This document shows, in pieces, positions 1-8,800 of a DNA stretch of 64,000 nucleotides; positions within the stretch are counted from its first letter, which is position 1; the number at the start of each line of letters is the position of its first letter. Position numbers and translations under genes: made by a program. Origin of the DNA: an uncultured Paracoccaceae bacterium (lineage in GTDB: Bacteria; Pseudomonadota; Alphaproteobacteria; Rhodobacterales; Rhodobacteraceae); assembly GCA_947500135.1 (NCBI GenBank), contig CANMQX010000011.1, positions 19,799 to 83,798 on the forward strand. Direction: 5' to 3'. Under the pieces are notes generated by a model. It did not search any database. It had not been told where the DNA came from and was given only the letters and a program-made list of their open reading frames with translations.

Positions 1-160
1 AAACGCCGATGGCCCACAACAGGACGTCTTCGACCCTCGTGTTGGGAGCAAAAGCCATTGTTTCGGTCTGTGCCTGATAGTTTACGGTGACCAGAATTTT
101 ACGGCCACCTTGTCCAGGGTCAGGCTTGCAGTTTTTGTGCTTTTGATCATCCTGTTTCAC
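1..160 (-). CDS. Ubiquitin-like (beta-grasp) protein, 5' part only
   Basis: The gene runs off the left edge, so only the first 53 residues are visible. The start is GTG at 158-160, preceded by AAAGGAG at 167-173 with a 6-nt spacer. A polar leader rich in Lys, Asp and Gly (residues 1-20) is followed by KILVTVNYQAQTETMAFAPN and then TRVEDVLLWAIGV. This matches two beta strands in a hairpin followed by the start of an amphipathic helix, the N-terminal half of a beta-grasp fold. It reminds me of DUF2604/MoaD-like ubiquitin-like proteins that travel with E1/E2/JAB-type genes in bacterial ubiquitin-like defence operons. That assignment is inference from 30 residues; the rest of the operon lies outside the window. 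It is divergent from the higBA-like pair. Confidence 0.5.
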   Translation of the reverse strand, partial: MKQDDQKHKNCKPDPGQGGRKILVTVNYQAQTETMAFAPNTRVEDVLLWAIGV

Positions 161-281
161 GGGATGCTCCTTTCATCTGTTTGTCGAAGAGTTAGAAGTC
201 ACTCTCCGTTGGTTCGCTGCCTATGTTGTGTCGCCAAATCTCACCCAAGAAAGCTGAAATTGTTGACTTTCATTGCTTGCT

Positions 282-354
282 CCCATATTGGGTGCATATT
301 CATAACTGACTCCGCAAAGCCCCAGAGTCAAGTATGAATGTTCCCATTTTGGGA
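282..354. promoter_or_regulatory. Probable HigA operators upstream of higBA-like pair
   Basis: Two similar inverted repeats lie upstream of the toxin start: CCCATATTGGG (282-292) and TCCCATTTTGGGA (342-354). Both have CCCA/TGGG arms around a 3-nt A/T centre. A -35-like TTGACT is at 263-268, so the first repeat would overlap a -10 region. HigA-type antitoxins usually repress their own operon through such repeats; that link is inference. Confidence 0.5.
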
Positions 355-387
355 GCTTTTTATGTTTCTGGTCCTGGAGGGGCGCAA

Positions 388-702
388 ATGCAAGTTTTGG
401 GACTGGATGAAATCGAGTGTTTTCTGGCGGACTGCACTGACCAGCAGAGCTGTGAGGCGTTGAAAGCCTTGGTGTTTGAGCTCAAACATCGCGATTGGCC
501 GGACGCAGAAGCACTTATGAATGACTACCCACAAGCAGAATTATGTGAATTGCCGAAAGCGAGGTTTCGATTGGCCAACAACACAGTCCTTGTCGAAGGA
601 GTGATACATTTCGAAAGCGGCGTGCTGCTGTTGCGAAAGTGCATCGAGCACCGCGATCAGCGTCCTGATTCTGGAGATCAAACGGAATGGGAGGCCGCGT
701 GA
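388..702 (+). CDS. HigB-like type II toxin (mRNA interferase family)
   Basis: A 104-residue protein that reads like the HigB_toxin family (PF09907): an N-terminal helix pair, a W-x-DA segment before a Tyr-Pro pair, then RFRLANNTVLVEGVIHF and VLLLRKCIEHRDQ, the usual strand pattern ending in a His-containing tail. HigB proteins cut ribosome-bound mRNA. I chose ATG at 388 over an in-frame upstream ATG at 334 because GGAGGGG (376-382) sits 5 nt before it and the family starts this way. The stop TGA at 700-702 overlaps the ATG of the next gene, so toxin and antitoxin are translationally coupled, in toxin-first order as usual for higBA. Confidence 0.7.
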   Translation: MQVLGLDEIECFLADCTDQQSCEALKALVFELKHRDWPDAEALMNDYPQAELCELPKARFRLANNTVLVEGVIHFESGVLLLRKCIEHRDQRPDSGDQTEWEAA

Positions 703-1865
703 TGATTAGACCAATAAGAAATGTACAAGACCATCAAACTGCAAAGGAGCGTATGGAAGATCTTATCCTATCATCCGACAACGAGGACGTATCGGATGAA
801 ATTGAGGTGCTAGCTACACTCATCGAAAAATATGAGCGCAGCCACATAATCACAGAGGCACCGTCGGCTCTCGCAGCGATAAAGCTCCGAATGGAGCAGA
901 AGAACCTGTCAGCGCGTGATTTAGAGCCTTTCATTGGATCTCGCGCACGTGTGTCCGAAGTGCTTTCTGGAAAGCGCAAACTCTCTATGGATATGGTACG
1001 CGCACTCCATGAAGGGCTCGGCATTCCCTACGAGTCACTGATGAAAAAAGAGGAGATTGGTTCAGCAACTTCGATTGAAGTGAGCCAACCGGTTCTGACA
1101 AAGCTGAAGGAATTCGGTTTCGATTTGAAAATCGCCGATATTGGAGAGTTTTTAGACTCGGCCTTTGGCCAGCAATATGTTCCAAGACTGAACAGAAAGA
1201 CTCGGACTCAGCGCGCCAGTGGCAAAACGGATCAAAATGCCTTGTTGATCTGGCAGGGTGCCGTTCTCACGAAAGCGATGCGAAATCCACCAATTGGTGA
1301 GTTCACTAATACCGCCATCAATAAGCGGTTTCTTCGATCCATCGCAAAGTTAAGCACGCATCCGCAAGGGCCATTGCGAGCTGTCAATGAACTCTCAAAG
1401 CACGGAATCATTGTGGTCATTCTACCTGTCCTGCCTGGCACGTTTCTCGACGGTGCTGTTATGCTCCTAAAAGGGAGGATTCCTGTGATTGGTTTGACAT
1501 TGCGCCATGACAGAACCGACAATTTCTGGTTCACGCTTCTTCACGAGCTGGCACATCTCGCGAAACACTTTGATATTCTTTCGTCTTCTGATCATGTTTT
1601 CTTTGACGAGCTGGACATCGAAACCGATGATGAGATTGAAGCGCAGGCAGACTCGCTTGCCAAAAACTGCCTCGTCCCTTCAAAGCATGCCAGAGTTTGT
1701 AAAAACAAGTTTGCAAGCACTGAGCAAATTGAAAATGCGAGCGAAGAGGCTGGCGTTCACGTCTCCATCGTTGCAGGCCGTTGGCAGAAGGAACACGGCG
1801 ACTACAAGAAATTCTCGCGTCTCATCGAGAGGAATATTGTGCGGAACATGTTGCAAAGCGCCTGA
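702..1865 (+). CDS. HigA-type antitoxin fused to ImmA/IrrE metallopeptidase domain
   Basis: A 387-residue protein. Residues about 45-115 form an XRE/HigA helix-turn-helix (LSARDLEPFIGSRARVSEVL). The C-terminal half is an ImmA/IrrE (DUF955) domain with the zinc-binding motif HELAH at 281-285. The helix-turn-helix part should neutralise the toxin and bind the operators at 282-354; the peptidase domain may allow regulated cleavage of a repressor, as known for ImmA/IrrE proteins. ATG 702 was preferred to the in-frame ATG at 687 because GGGAGG at 689-694 lies about 7 nt upstream and it overlaps the toxin stop (TGATG). Confidence 0.8.
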   Translation: MIRPIRNVQDHQTAKERMEDLILSSDNEDVSDEIEVLATLIEKYERSHIITEAPSALAAIKLRMEQKNLSARDLEPFIGSRARVSEVLSGKRKLSMDMVRALHEGLGIPYESLMKKEEIGSATSIEVSQPVLTKLKEFGFDLKIADIGEFLDSAFGQQYVPRLNRKTRTQRASGKTDQNALLIWQGAVLTKAMRNPPIGEFTNTAINKRFLRSIAKLSTHPQGPLRAVNELSKHGIIVVILPVLPGTFLDGAVMLLKGRIPVIGLTLRHDRTDNFWFTLLHELAHLAKHFDILSSSDHVFFDELDIETDDEIEAQADSLAKNCLVPSKHARVCKNKFASTEQIENASEEAGVHVSIVAGRWQKEHGDYKKFSRLIERNIVRNMLQSA

Positions 1866-1871
1866 GACATC

Positions 1872-1922
1872 TGTACGGCCAATCACCGTACACTTGACAT
1901 GTACGCCTATTTCCCGTACATA
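1872..1922 (+). promoter_or_regulatory. Promoter with two operators for RHH-GNAT TA pair
   Basis: Two perfect 7-bp inverted repeats sit side by side: TGTACGG/CCGTACA (1872-1892, 7-nt spacer) and ATGTACG/CGTACAT (1899-1921, 9-nt spacer). A -35 TTGACA (1894-1899) and a -10-like TACATA (1917-1922), 17 bp apart, are embedded in them. This is the expected design for an operon repressed by its ribbon-helix-helix antitoxin. Confidence 0.7.
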
Positions 1923-1985
1923 GAGTGCGAAGTGAACCATCAAGGGGCTTGATCAAATCGAGCCTGAAGCTGAAAGGAGACTACA

Positions 1986-2300
1986 ATGTTGGCGTTTCGA
2001 GACACCACGGTGGCGGTCGACGAGCCCAAAAGCGCTCGCCTGGAGGCCCGTACACAACCATCTGTGAAGGACACGATCAACCGCGCAGCGACACTGAATG
2101 GTGTCGATGTCAGTTCTTTTGTTGTGAGCGCAGCTTACAATGCTGCCCAATCGACGATTGAAGCTCACAAAGTTACGGTGATTGAAAGTGAGGCGGATAG
2201 GAAAGCGTTTTTCGACGCTTTGGATAACCCGCCCAAACCGACCAAGCGTTTGGTTGACGCGTTTGCACTGCGCAAGAAACTCATTGCGAATGAAGAGTAA
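1986..2300 (+). CDS. DUF1778 ribbon-helix-helix antitoxin (TacA-like)
   Basis: A 104-residue protein of the DUF1778/TacA family: an N-terminal ribbon-helix-helix (SARLEARTQPSVKDTINRAA, then DVSSFVVSAAYNAAQ) and a C-terminal neutralisation segment (DRKAFFDALDNPPKPTKRLV) that in relatives wraps around the acetyltransferase toxin. AAAGGAG lies 6 nt before the ATG. It overlaps the toxin gene by 11 nt. It should bind the operators at 1872-1921 and, with the toxin, control its own promoter. Confidence 0.85.
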   Translation: MLAFRDTTVAVDEPKSARLEARTQPSVKDTINRAATLNGVDVSSFVVSAAYNAAQSTIEAHKVTVIESEADRKAFFDALDNPPKPTKRLVDAFALRKKLIANEE

Positions 2301-2838
2301 GACCAAAGATCAACCACCGTTCACAATTCAGCCGTTCGATCCAAAGACACACGATCGAGCGGCTTTTTCATGTGGTGTTCCCCAAATTGACAACTACCTG
2401 AAGCTGACCGCGAAAAAAGGTAGCAAAGCTGATGTCGTCCGTATCTGGGTCGTAATCGATACCGATAACAGCATTGTTGGATTTTACGGTATCAACATGC
2501 ACGCTATCGATGTCAAAGACATGCCAAGAGCCTACGAGAAAAAGGCGGGAAAGCACGGACTACTCCCAGCTGCATTCATTGCGATGATCGGGGTCGATAA
2601 AACCCAGCAGGGGTACGGAATCGGCAGCGCTCTGGTTGCTGATGCTTTGAGCCGGATTGCTCGAGTCTCAGAAGAAATTGGAACGTGTGTCATCATCTTA
2701 GACGTTTTCGATGATGGCGATGCCGATACGGTCGCCAAGCGCAAAAAATACTATGAGGAGTTCGGGTTCCTTCCTCTACCTGATCAACCTCTCCGTCTCT
2801 TCATGCCAGTCCAGACCGCACGTAAATCGGCAGGCTAA
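2290..2838 (+). CDS. GNAT acetyltransferase toxin (TacT/AtaT-like)
   Basis: A 182-residue GNAT protein. It has the acetyl-CoA binding loop region (MIGVDKTQQGYGIGSALVAD, a Q/R-x-x-G-x-G/A pattern), a preceding AFIAMIGV strand and a C-terminal YYEEFGFLPL segment with the conserved Tyr. TacT-type toxins acetylate the amino group of aminoacyl-tRNA and stop translation. The start is ATG 2290, inside the antitoxin end, which gives the length typical for the family; longer in-frame starts run through the antitoxin gene and look spurious. Confidence 0.85.
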   Translation: MKSKTKDQPPFTIQPFDPKTHDRAAFSCGVPQIDNYLKLTAKKGSKADVVRIWVVIDTDNSIVGFYGINMHAIDVKDMPRAYEKKAGKHGLLPAAFIAMIGVDKTQQGYGIGSALVADALSRIARVSEEIGTCVIILDVFDDGDADTVAKRKKYYEEFGFLPLPDQPLRLFMPVQTARKSAG

Positions 2839-2841
2839 GAG

Positions 2842-3648
2842 ATGACGGAAGAAGAGCATTATGACGACTATATCGCTGATCAGGATCAAAGTTTTCGCTC
2901 ACATAACGATATCACACCTGATGAGCTGACGAGTGCGCTTCACTCACTCGAGCTGCTCCACGGCGAGTTGCACCTGGGATTGCAAGTCACCAATCTGACG
3001 GTCATCGATCAATTCATCATGGGCATCGAGCAACACACGCTCCAGGAATACATCCGAACCGACAAAACACCTCCGGAAGCTATGTTTTTGAACGCACAAT
3101 CGCAAATGTGGATCTTTGCAGCTTACGAACTCTTGCGGACATGGAGAGCCCGCGCCAAAGACGTCATTAAATGGGCGGAGAACGGCGGCCTAGAGATGAA
3201 AGCAAAGAGTCTCGAGGAAGACCAAGGGTTCATTCATAGCAGTCGGCAGATGCGAGCAAAGCAACTGCGGGACGTCGCAGCCAACCCAACCAGAATAGAG
3301 ACGATCAAAACAGATCTACGGCGTGCTCACATTCCCTTCTCGAGGATCGAACATCTTCGGGTATCTCTAGCGAAGCACGAAGTCCGCGGCCGCAGTGGCT
3401 CGGTCGCCTATGCGCCGGGCTATGGTCGAATCAATATGATGAACGGCTCACTCCAATATCAGTTGGAGAACGGCCCCGTCATCCTCGACACAATCAGCAG
3501 ACGCGACATCGCAGATGAACTTCGGGCGCTCAATGACACAACCAAGGTGCCTACAGAAGAAGACATCGCGTCCTTTGATGAGTTTATGAGAACATCAATG
3601 TCAAAAGAGGAGCTTGTAGCAATGCGTGGGGACCAAAGCGACGTTTAA
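2842..3648 (+). CDS. Unrecognised 268-aa protein, third gene of TA operon
   Basis: The gene starts 3 nt after the GNAT toxin stop (TAA GAG ATG), so it belongs to the same operon. The protein has an acidic N-terminus (MTEEEHYDDYIADQDQSF), a mostly helical middle with WIFAAYELLRTWRARAKDVI, a basic helical stretch, and a C-terminal part with GSVAYAPGYGRINMMNG and VILDTISRRDIADELRAL. No membrane segments, zinc motifs or obvious catalytic motif are visible. I do not recognise the family. A third gene beside an RHH-GNAT pair is uncommon; it could be an accessory regulator or just a co-transcribed passenger. Confidence 0.75.
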   Translation: MTEEEHYDDYIADQDQSFRSHNDITPDELTSALHSLELLHGELHLGLQVTNLTVIDQFIMGIEQHTLQEYIRTDKTPPEAMFLNAQSQMWIFAAYELLRTWRARAKDVIKWAENGGLEMKAKSLEEDQGFIHSSRQMRAKQLRDVAANPTRIETIKTDLRRAHIPFSRIEHLRVSLAKHEVRGRSGSVAYAPGYGRINMMNGSLQYQLENGPVILDTISRRDIADELRALNDTTKVPTEEDIASFDEFMRTSMSKEELVAMRGDQSDV

Positions 3649-3766
3649 GTTTGCAACCAAGCGCCGATGATTGAAAGTCAACAGCACGATGTTAGGGAAT
3701 ATCGGTGCAATTTCAAAGTGTAGGCGCAAGAATCATATCCACGCGAAACATTGGTTGCGCCTACGA

Positions 3767-5281
3767 TCATAAACCGACCACAAGCTCCCTGAATTGGTCG
3801 ATGCAGAGGTATGCAAAAACTCGCTCATTGGTCGTTGCAACGGGAAAACGGCTGAGGACAAAATGCTTTATTTCCGAAAGTCCAAGTTCTTCTTTGAGCA
3901 GGCTTTCGCGCTTTTCTTCCTTCAACAATGCGGCAGCATATGTCCGATCCAATCGGCGGTTGTAGCGAGCAAATATCTTCGGATCTGCTTCGATCTTGCC
4001 AAGGTCAACAAGATTATTCTTACACTGCACATTGTAAATCACGTCATTCAAGATCGCTACAACATCAAACTCTTTGCGGTTGATCCGTTTTATGCGCGTA
4101 ACGTGAAAACCCTGTTCCGTCAGAGCCTTTTTGACGGTTTCCTCAAAAATGAACCCCGAACGAATTTGGTAACGCCGAACATCATCTAAACAGCTATTCT
4201 TCCAATAATATAGAAAACGATTTAACAATGTCACCGTCGAATGGAGACGGTCGCCCACGCGTATGAACGGTGCAATGACATTGAGATTTCGCGTATAGTC
4301 TGCGCCCTCATGGACAAGCCGCGTTTGCTCACTTTTAAGAAGCTCAGCACTAACTGAAAATTCATCAAACTCCCCTTGGGACAGAACAATAAAATAATCG
4401 TCTTTGCAGCGACTAAGGCATTCGCGAACGAATTCTGCGATTGCGCCAAATCTCGAGCCAACAAGATCAAACTCTTTGTAGGTTTCTTCTAGTAAAATGA
4501 TGTTGTTTCGGACTTCGGCGCTTGAAAAAATCAATCTCGGATCGACCGGCTCGTAGCGTTCATTGATCACCTCATTCGAAACGTTCTCGTGCATTTCGAG
4601 GATGCCCGCCCGCTCTGGCTCTAAGAAATAGGCGTCTAATGTCTCGAACGAGTGGTTCGCAAAAAAGCCCCCATCTTCGATCGTCAGCTCAAAATCGGAA
4701 TACACCTTGCCCAACATAAGTTTTTGGTGGAGGCCTGAAAGTGTAAGGCCACTATATTCGATCTGCGTAAGAAGGACATTTAGCGTGTCCATTTCACCAA
4801 TTAGCTTACTACCACCACATGCTTCAGGAAGAGAGTAGAGCATCGTGATCAAATGGCGGCGCCGTGACTGAAAATAACCGATCGCACTCTTGACCGTTTC
4901 AAGTCCAGCGGCGGGTTCAAACAATCCATGCATTCGAAAAGCGGTTCCAATGGCGTGCATCTGCGCCACAAGAGTCATGAATCGCTTGACAAATCCCGAT
5001 CCGAATTTCTCTTTAAGACCTGCTGCGACAATTGTCAGTTCTTCAGGCACAATATTGTCTAACCTCAACTCGACAATCCGTTGCTCCAATTCGTCATCAT
5101 CAATGCCAAAAAGTGGAAGGTTTATGAATTCCTCGATGGCCCTGAAAGTTTCAAACCAAGACTGAAAGGCTTGTTTTGCTTCCAGAGGAGCAAGTACCTT
5201 TTTGATACCTCCACTATGCGCGGCAATTTGCTTTTCTATAAGCGCAACAGCGGCAGCACCTACTATCGTCTCAGTTCTCAA
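3767..5281 (-). CDS. Putative PD-(D/E)XK nuclease, last gene of sbcDC operon
   Basis: A 504-residue protein if it starts at TTG 5281, preceded by GGAG with an 8-nt spacer and lying 1 nt after the stop of the upstream gene; an in-frame ATG at 5359 would overlap that gene by 77 nt and has no clear ribosome site. The first 370 residues are helical and unrecognised. The C-terminal 130 residues look like a restriction-endonuclease fold: FIFEE (Glu near 380), KEFDVVA (Asp 406) and YNVQCK (Gln 419, Lys 421), i.e. an E-D-QxK active site. Such Q-x-K nucleases are typical of restriction and phage-defence proteins. Substrate and partner are unknown; operon position suggests it works with SbcCD. Confidence 0.7.
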   Translation of the reverse strand: MRTETIVGAAAVALIEKQIAAHSGGIKKVLAPLEAKQAFQSWFETFRAIEEFINLPLFGIDDDELEQRIVELRLDNIVPEELTIVAAGLKEKFGSGFVKRFMTLVAQMHAIGTAFRMHGLFEPAAGLETVKSAIGYFQSRRRHLITMLYSLPEACGGSKLIGEMDTLNVLLTQIEYSGLTLSGLHQKLMLGKVYSDFELTIEDGGFFANHSFETLDAYFLEPERAGILEMHENVSNEVINERYEPVDPRLIFSSAEVRNNIILLEETYKEFDLVGSRFGAIAEFVRECLSRCKDDYFIVLSQGEFDEFSVSAELLKSEQTRLVHEGADYTRNLNVIAPFIRVGDRLHSTVTLLNRFLYYWKNSCLDDVRRYQIRSGFIFEETVKKALTEQGFHVTRIKRINRKEFDVVAILNDVIYNVQCKNNLVDLGKIEADPKIFARYNRRLDRTYAAALLKEEKRESLLKEELGLSEIKHFVLSRFPVATTNERVFAYLCIDQFRELVVGL

Positions 5282-5282
5282 C

Positions 5283-5516
5283 CTATTTTCTCCGGGTAAC
5301 GACGACTGTATCCAAGCCTTTATCCACAGCAGCGTCTTTTGCCCGTTCAAGCACTTCATACAGCTTCATATCAAAGGGCCCGCTACCACCCCAGTCATCT
5401 TCATCACTCATGAAGAAGTATCCCTTTTCCTGACTTGGCTTGCCGTCAGCGTGAGCAACGACAACGACATGAGCCGCTGTTGGCATTTCATTCGGCGTCC
5501 AAATAACTGCTACCAT
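5283..5516 (-). CDS. Small unrecognised 77-aa protein in sbcDC operon
   Basis: It starts at ATG 5516 (GGAG about 9 nt upstream); an earlier in-frame ATG at 5531 has weaker spacing. The sequence begins MVAVIWTPNEMPTAAHVVVV and ends GLDTVVVTRRK, with an acidic DEDDWGGSGPFD segment and an amphipathic helix after it. This suggests a small alpha/beta protein. No family recognised. It sits between the zinc-ribbon gene (49 nt upstream) and the nuclease gene (1 nt downstream), so translation of the nuclease is probably coupled to it. Confidence 0.65.
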   Translation of the reverse strand: MVAVIWTPNEMPTAAHVVVVAHADGKPSQEKGYFFMSDEDDWGGSGPFDMKLYEVLERAKDAAVDKGLDTVVVTRRK

Positions 5517-5565
5517 CGGTTTTCTCTCCAAAGTTTAAGTCTTGGCTGATCGGTCCAAGGAAGGA

Positions 5566-5895
5566 TTACTCCACGTTTTGAAGGGTAGTCAGCCCATCCT
5601 CGTCAAACAGGTCTGGTGTGTCATTGTCGCGCCTGCGTGATAGGCCCTCGCCTCGATGTAGGCAGGGATGTTTAATGCGAGAAAGGCCTTTGCCAGTCTC
5701 AAAATGTGCCCAACCTCGGTTCGGCATCCGAACCGTTGAGATGACAGCACCGCATTGTGGACAAAAGCGTGTCCGCCGGTGCGTCTTGTCAGACGAACTC
5801 ATTTCGCACGGAACCCAACAGGCGCTAACAAAAACAAGTTTACCTGACGCCAATCGTCGTGAGTGCTCTTTTCGTCGGAACCAGTTGTTTGGCAT
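5566..5895 (-). CDS. Small zinc-ribbon-like protein in sbcDC operon
   Basis: A 109-residue basic protein whose ATG directly follows the sbcC stop (TGAATG), so the two are translationally coupled; GAGGAG lies inside the end of sbcC. A CPQCG knuckle near residue 45 is followed about 30 residues later by HPCLHRG, which together could bind one zinc ion. The C-terminus is charged (GLSRRRDNDTPDLFDEDG). No family recognised. A DNA- or protein-binding accessory subunit of SbcCD is a reasonable guess from position only. Confidence 0.65.
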   Translation of the reverse strand: MPNNWFRRKEHSRRLASGKLVFVSACWVPCEMSSSDKTHRRTRFCPQCGAVISTVRMPNRGWAHFETGKGLSRIKHPCLHRGEGLSRRRDNDTPDLFDEDGLTTLQNVE

Positions 5896-8800
5896 TCAAA
5901 GCACTCCTCGTGTTTCGATATGACTGCCTGTCAAAGTCTTGCGAATGTAAAATCCATTTGGGATCGTTTGCTGCACCAATGGAACGTGAGAGATGAGCCC
6001 AACCGCACGGTTCTGGCTCACAAGATTGGTCAAAGTCTGCAAAACCTGGTCCAGCGTACCAGAATCGTTTTCCGTATCGAGGCTGCCAAATCCTTCGTCG
6101 ATGAAGATCGTGTCTAAGCGGATGTTTCCGGCTGATGCTTCGACGATATCCGATAGGCCCAATGCCAAGGACAAAGCAGCCATGAAAGTCTCGCCACCAG
6201 ACAACGTCGCAGTGGCTCTGGCTTTTCCTGTATGAACATCGTGAACACGAATACCAAGCCCGCGACGCGCCCGCCCCTTTCCCTCTTCAATTTCTCTTTC
6301 CAAACTGAACCGCCCAGATGTCATTGGCTCAAGTCGCCGATTTGCAGCCGTAAGTACCTGATCGAACATGGCACCGATCGCATAAGTCTCTAGATCAAGC
6401 CGAAAAGGGTTTTCTGCATTAAACATCGCCGCCAGCTCTCGCAGCGGCGCCGTATCGTGTTCAAATTTGTCTAAGCGTGCCAGTTCTTCAGAGATCTCAC
6501 TTCGCAGTTTCTGATATGCCTTAAGCTTGGCTTGCGCGTCAGCAAGAACAGTTTTGGAATTGCTCAGTGCGTCTTTCGCCTCAGTCGTTGCATCTATAAG
6601 ATTCTGCAACTCTGGCCGTGGTTGATCCGCAATCGCGAGCTTGGTCACCTTCACTTGATTAGATGCGATAGCAAGTTCTTCCGCATATTTGTTGATTGTG
6701 TTCTGATCAAAATCAACAGTTTCAAGACGCGCCTTGGCATCTTCGTACGCATCTTTTGTCAATCCGCTGTCATGAAGACGGGAATCGAAAACCTTTTTGG
6801 CTGCTTGCTGTCGATTCAGAGTTTCACTTCGGGCCAGCTTGCCCGCCTCGACATCTTTCTTAGCTACTAGCGCGGCTTCTCTCAGCTTGCGATCGGAACT
6901 CTCAGCCTGTGTCAGGGCATTCTGCCGAGTGGTTCTCAGGTGTTCATTCTCAGCAATGGCCTGTTGCAATGCGGCCGCATCACGTAAGGTTTCTGGAATA
7001 CCATCGAGTGCCTGGCTCAATTGCTGGGCGGTCACGGCGACAGCGGTTGCCGCCTCCTCACGTGCTGTTCGAAAACGCTCGATTTCTGCGGAGTTGCTTT
7101 GGATTTTCACATCGAGATTTTCAATTTCTACTTCAAGATTTGCAGATGTTGACGCCAGTGCTGAAACCTCAAGCGCGCCGCGAAGCTGGCTTAGGTGATT
7201 AAAACACTCGGCGGCCGATTGGGTCGGTTTATCCATGGCAGACAACACCTGACTCCGCTCTTTCAAGGTTGCATCCGCCGACGAGAAGCTTTTTACAGCT
7301 TCTTGGGACAAGGTTCTTGCTTCAGATAAACTAGTTTTGGCAATTCGAAATGCTTGGTCAAAACCAGCATTTTCTATGCTTCCGATCGCAGGTGCGGGGT
7401 GCCTAGAAGACCCGCATACAGGACAAGGTTGACCATCTGTCAATTTTGCCGAGAGGTGAAGCGCCTGAGCCTCTGAAAGGTTAGCTTCGGCAGCAGAAAA
7501 ACTCTGCTCCGCATCTGACAGCGCAGCCAGTGCATTTTTGTGTACGACGTCGGATGTTGTAACGGCGGTTTGTGCGTCCGTAACCGCTGTGAAAGCTTGC
7601 TCGTACTGCACTGCCGCTTTATGCGACGTCTCCGCCGAAGAAATCTGAATTTGAATTTTGCCGCGTTCTGCCTCGGCTGCACGAGCATGCGAAAGGGCGG
7701 CTTGGATCCCAACCTTCTCTTCGCCGAGCCGCTTACGGCTAGCGTCAGCAGTTTTCAGAGCAGTTTTGGCAGTTGACAGTGAGGTTGCTGCGCGAGCTGC
7801 CTTGTCTCGAAATCCAATAGATTTCTCAAATGACTGCTGGTGCCGTATGAGTTCATCGCCCTTACGTACTAGTTCGGTAATCTCATCTGAACGAGCCCGT
7901 TCTTGTTCAAGTGCCGCTGCGGCCCGCAGAGCCGCGGCATCGGCTTTCTCACTTTGGCTTTCGGCATTGGCCAGGTGTTGAGATGCTTTTGCAACTTCGA
8001 TGGATGTACTAACTAGGTGACTTTCGACATCAGCCATGGCCAGCGCTTTTTTTGCCCGCCCAACCTGCTTCTTTAGGACATCGATTTCATCCGAACGGGC
8101 CTGCAGTTTGGACAGGTATGTGCCGGCGGTCTCAGCATCAACAAACTTCTGGTTGAGCTCTCGCGCTGCGCCCAACTCTTTTTGCGCTTTGTCGACATTC
8201 TCTTCTGCCAACTGTTCCGCTGCTCTTAGTTCATCCGTCTCCTGTTGCGTGGTTTCTATGCCCAACGTCAGTGCATCCGGACTCTCAAAGCCATCACTCA
8301 GCAATCTTCTTGAACAGACCTCTCTCGCCTGCTTGACTTCCAATTCAGCGCCTCTCGCATCATCGCGCAGTCTAGCTGAAATCTGCTGGTAAATTGACAC
8401 ATCAAACAGCTCCCGCAAAATCTCGAGCCTCTTATTCGTCTTGGCAGACAGGAACGTCTCGAACTTGCCCTGAGGCAGCAAAATAACCTGAGTGAATTGG
8501 TCGGGACCGTAGCCAAGAAGTTCAATCACAGCCTCTTTGACGATCCCAATTTTCTTCTCCGCGATGATTTTGCCAGACTTACCCGCTGCAAGTTCTTCAA
8601 CAGCAATGCCCGTAACATCGAAGAGCCACGCTTCATGCGGATCTCGTGTCTCTCCACCACCACGATGCTTGGGTCGCATTTGTTCAGGCCGCCGCCGGAT
8701 CAAATAGCGTTTTTCACCAACGTCAAATATGAACTCCACCTCAGTGGGCAGTTCCGTTTCAGCGTGATCTGAACGAAACGAAGCTATTTCTTGATCAGGT

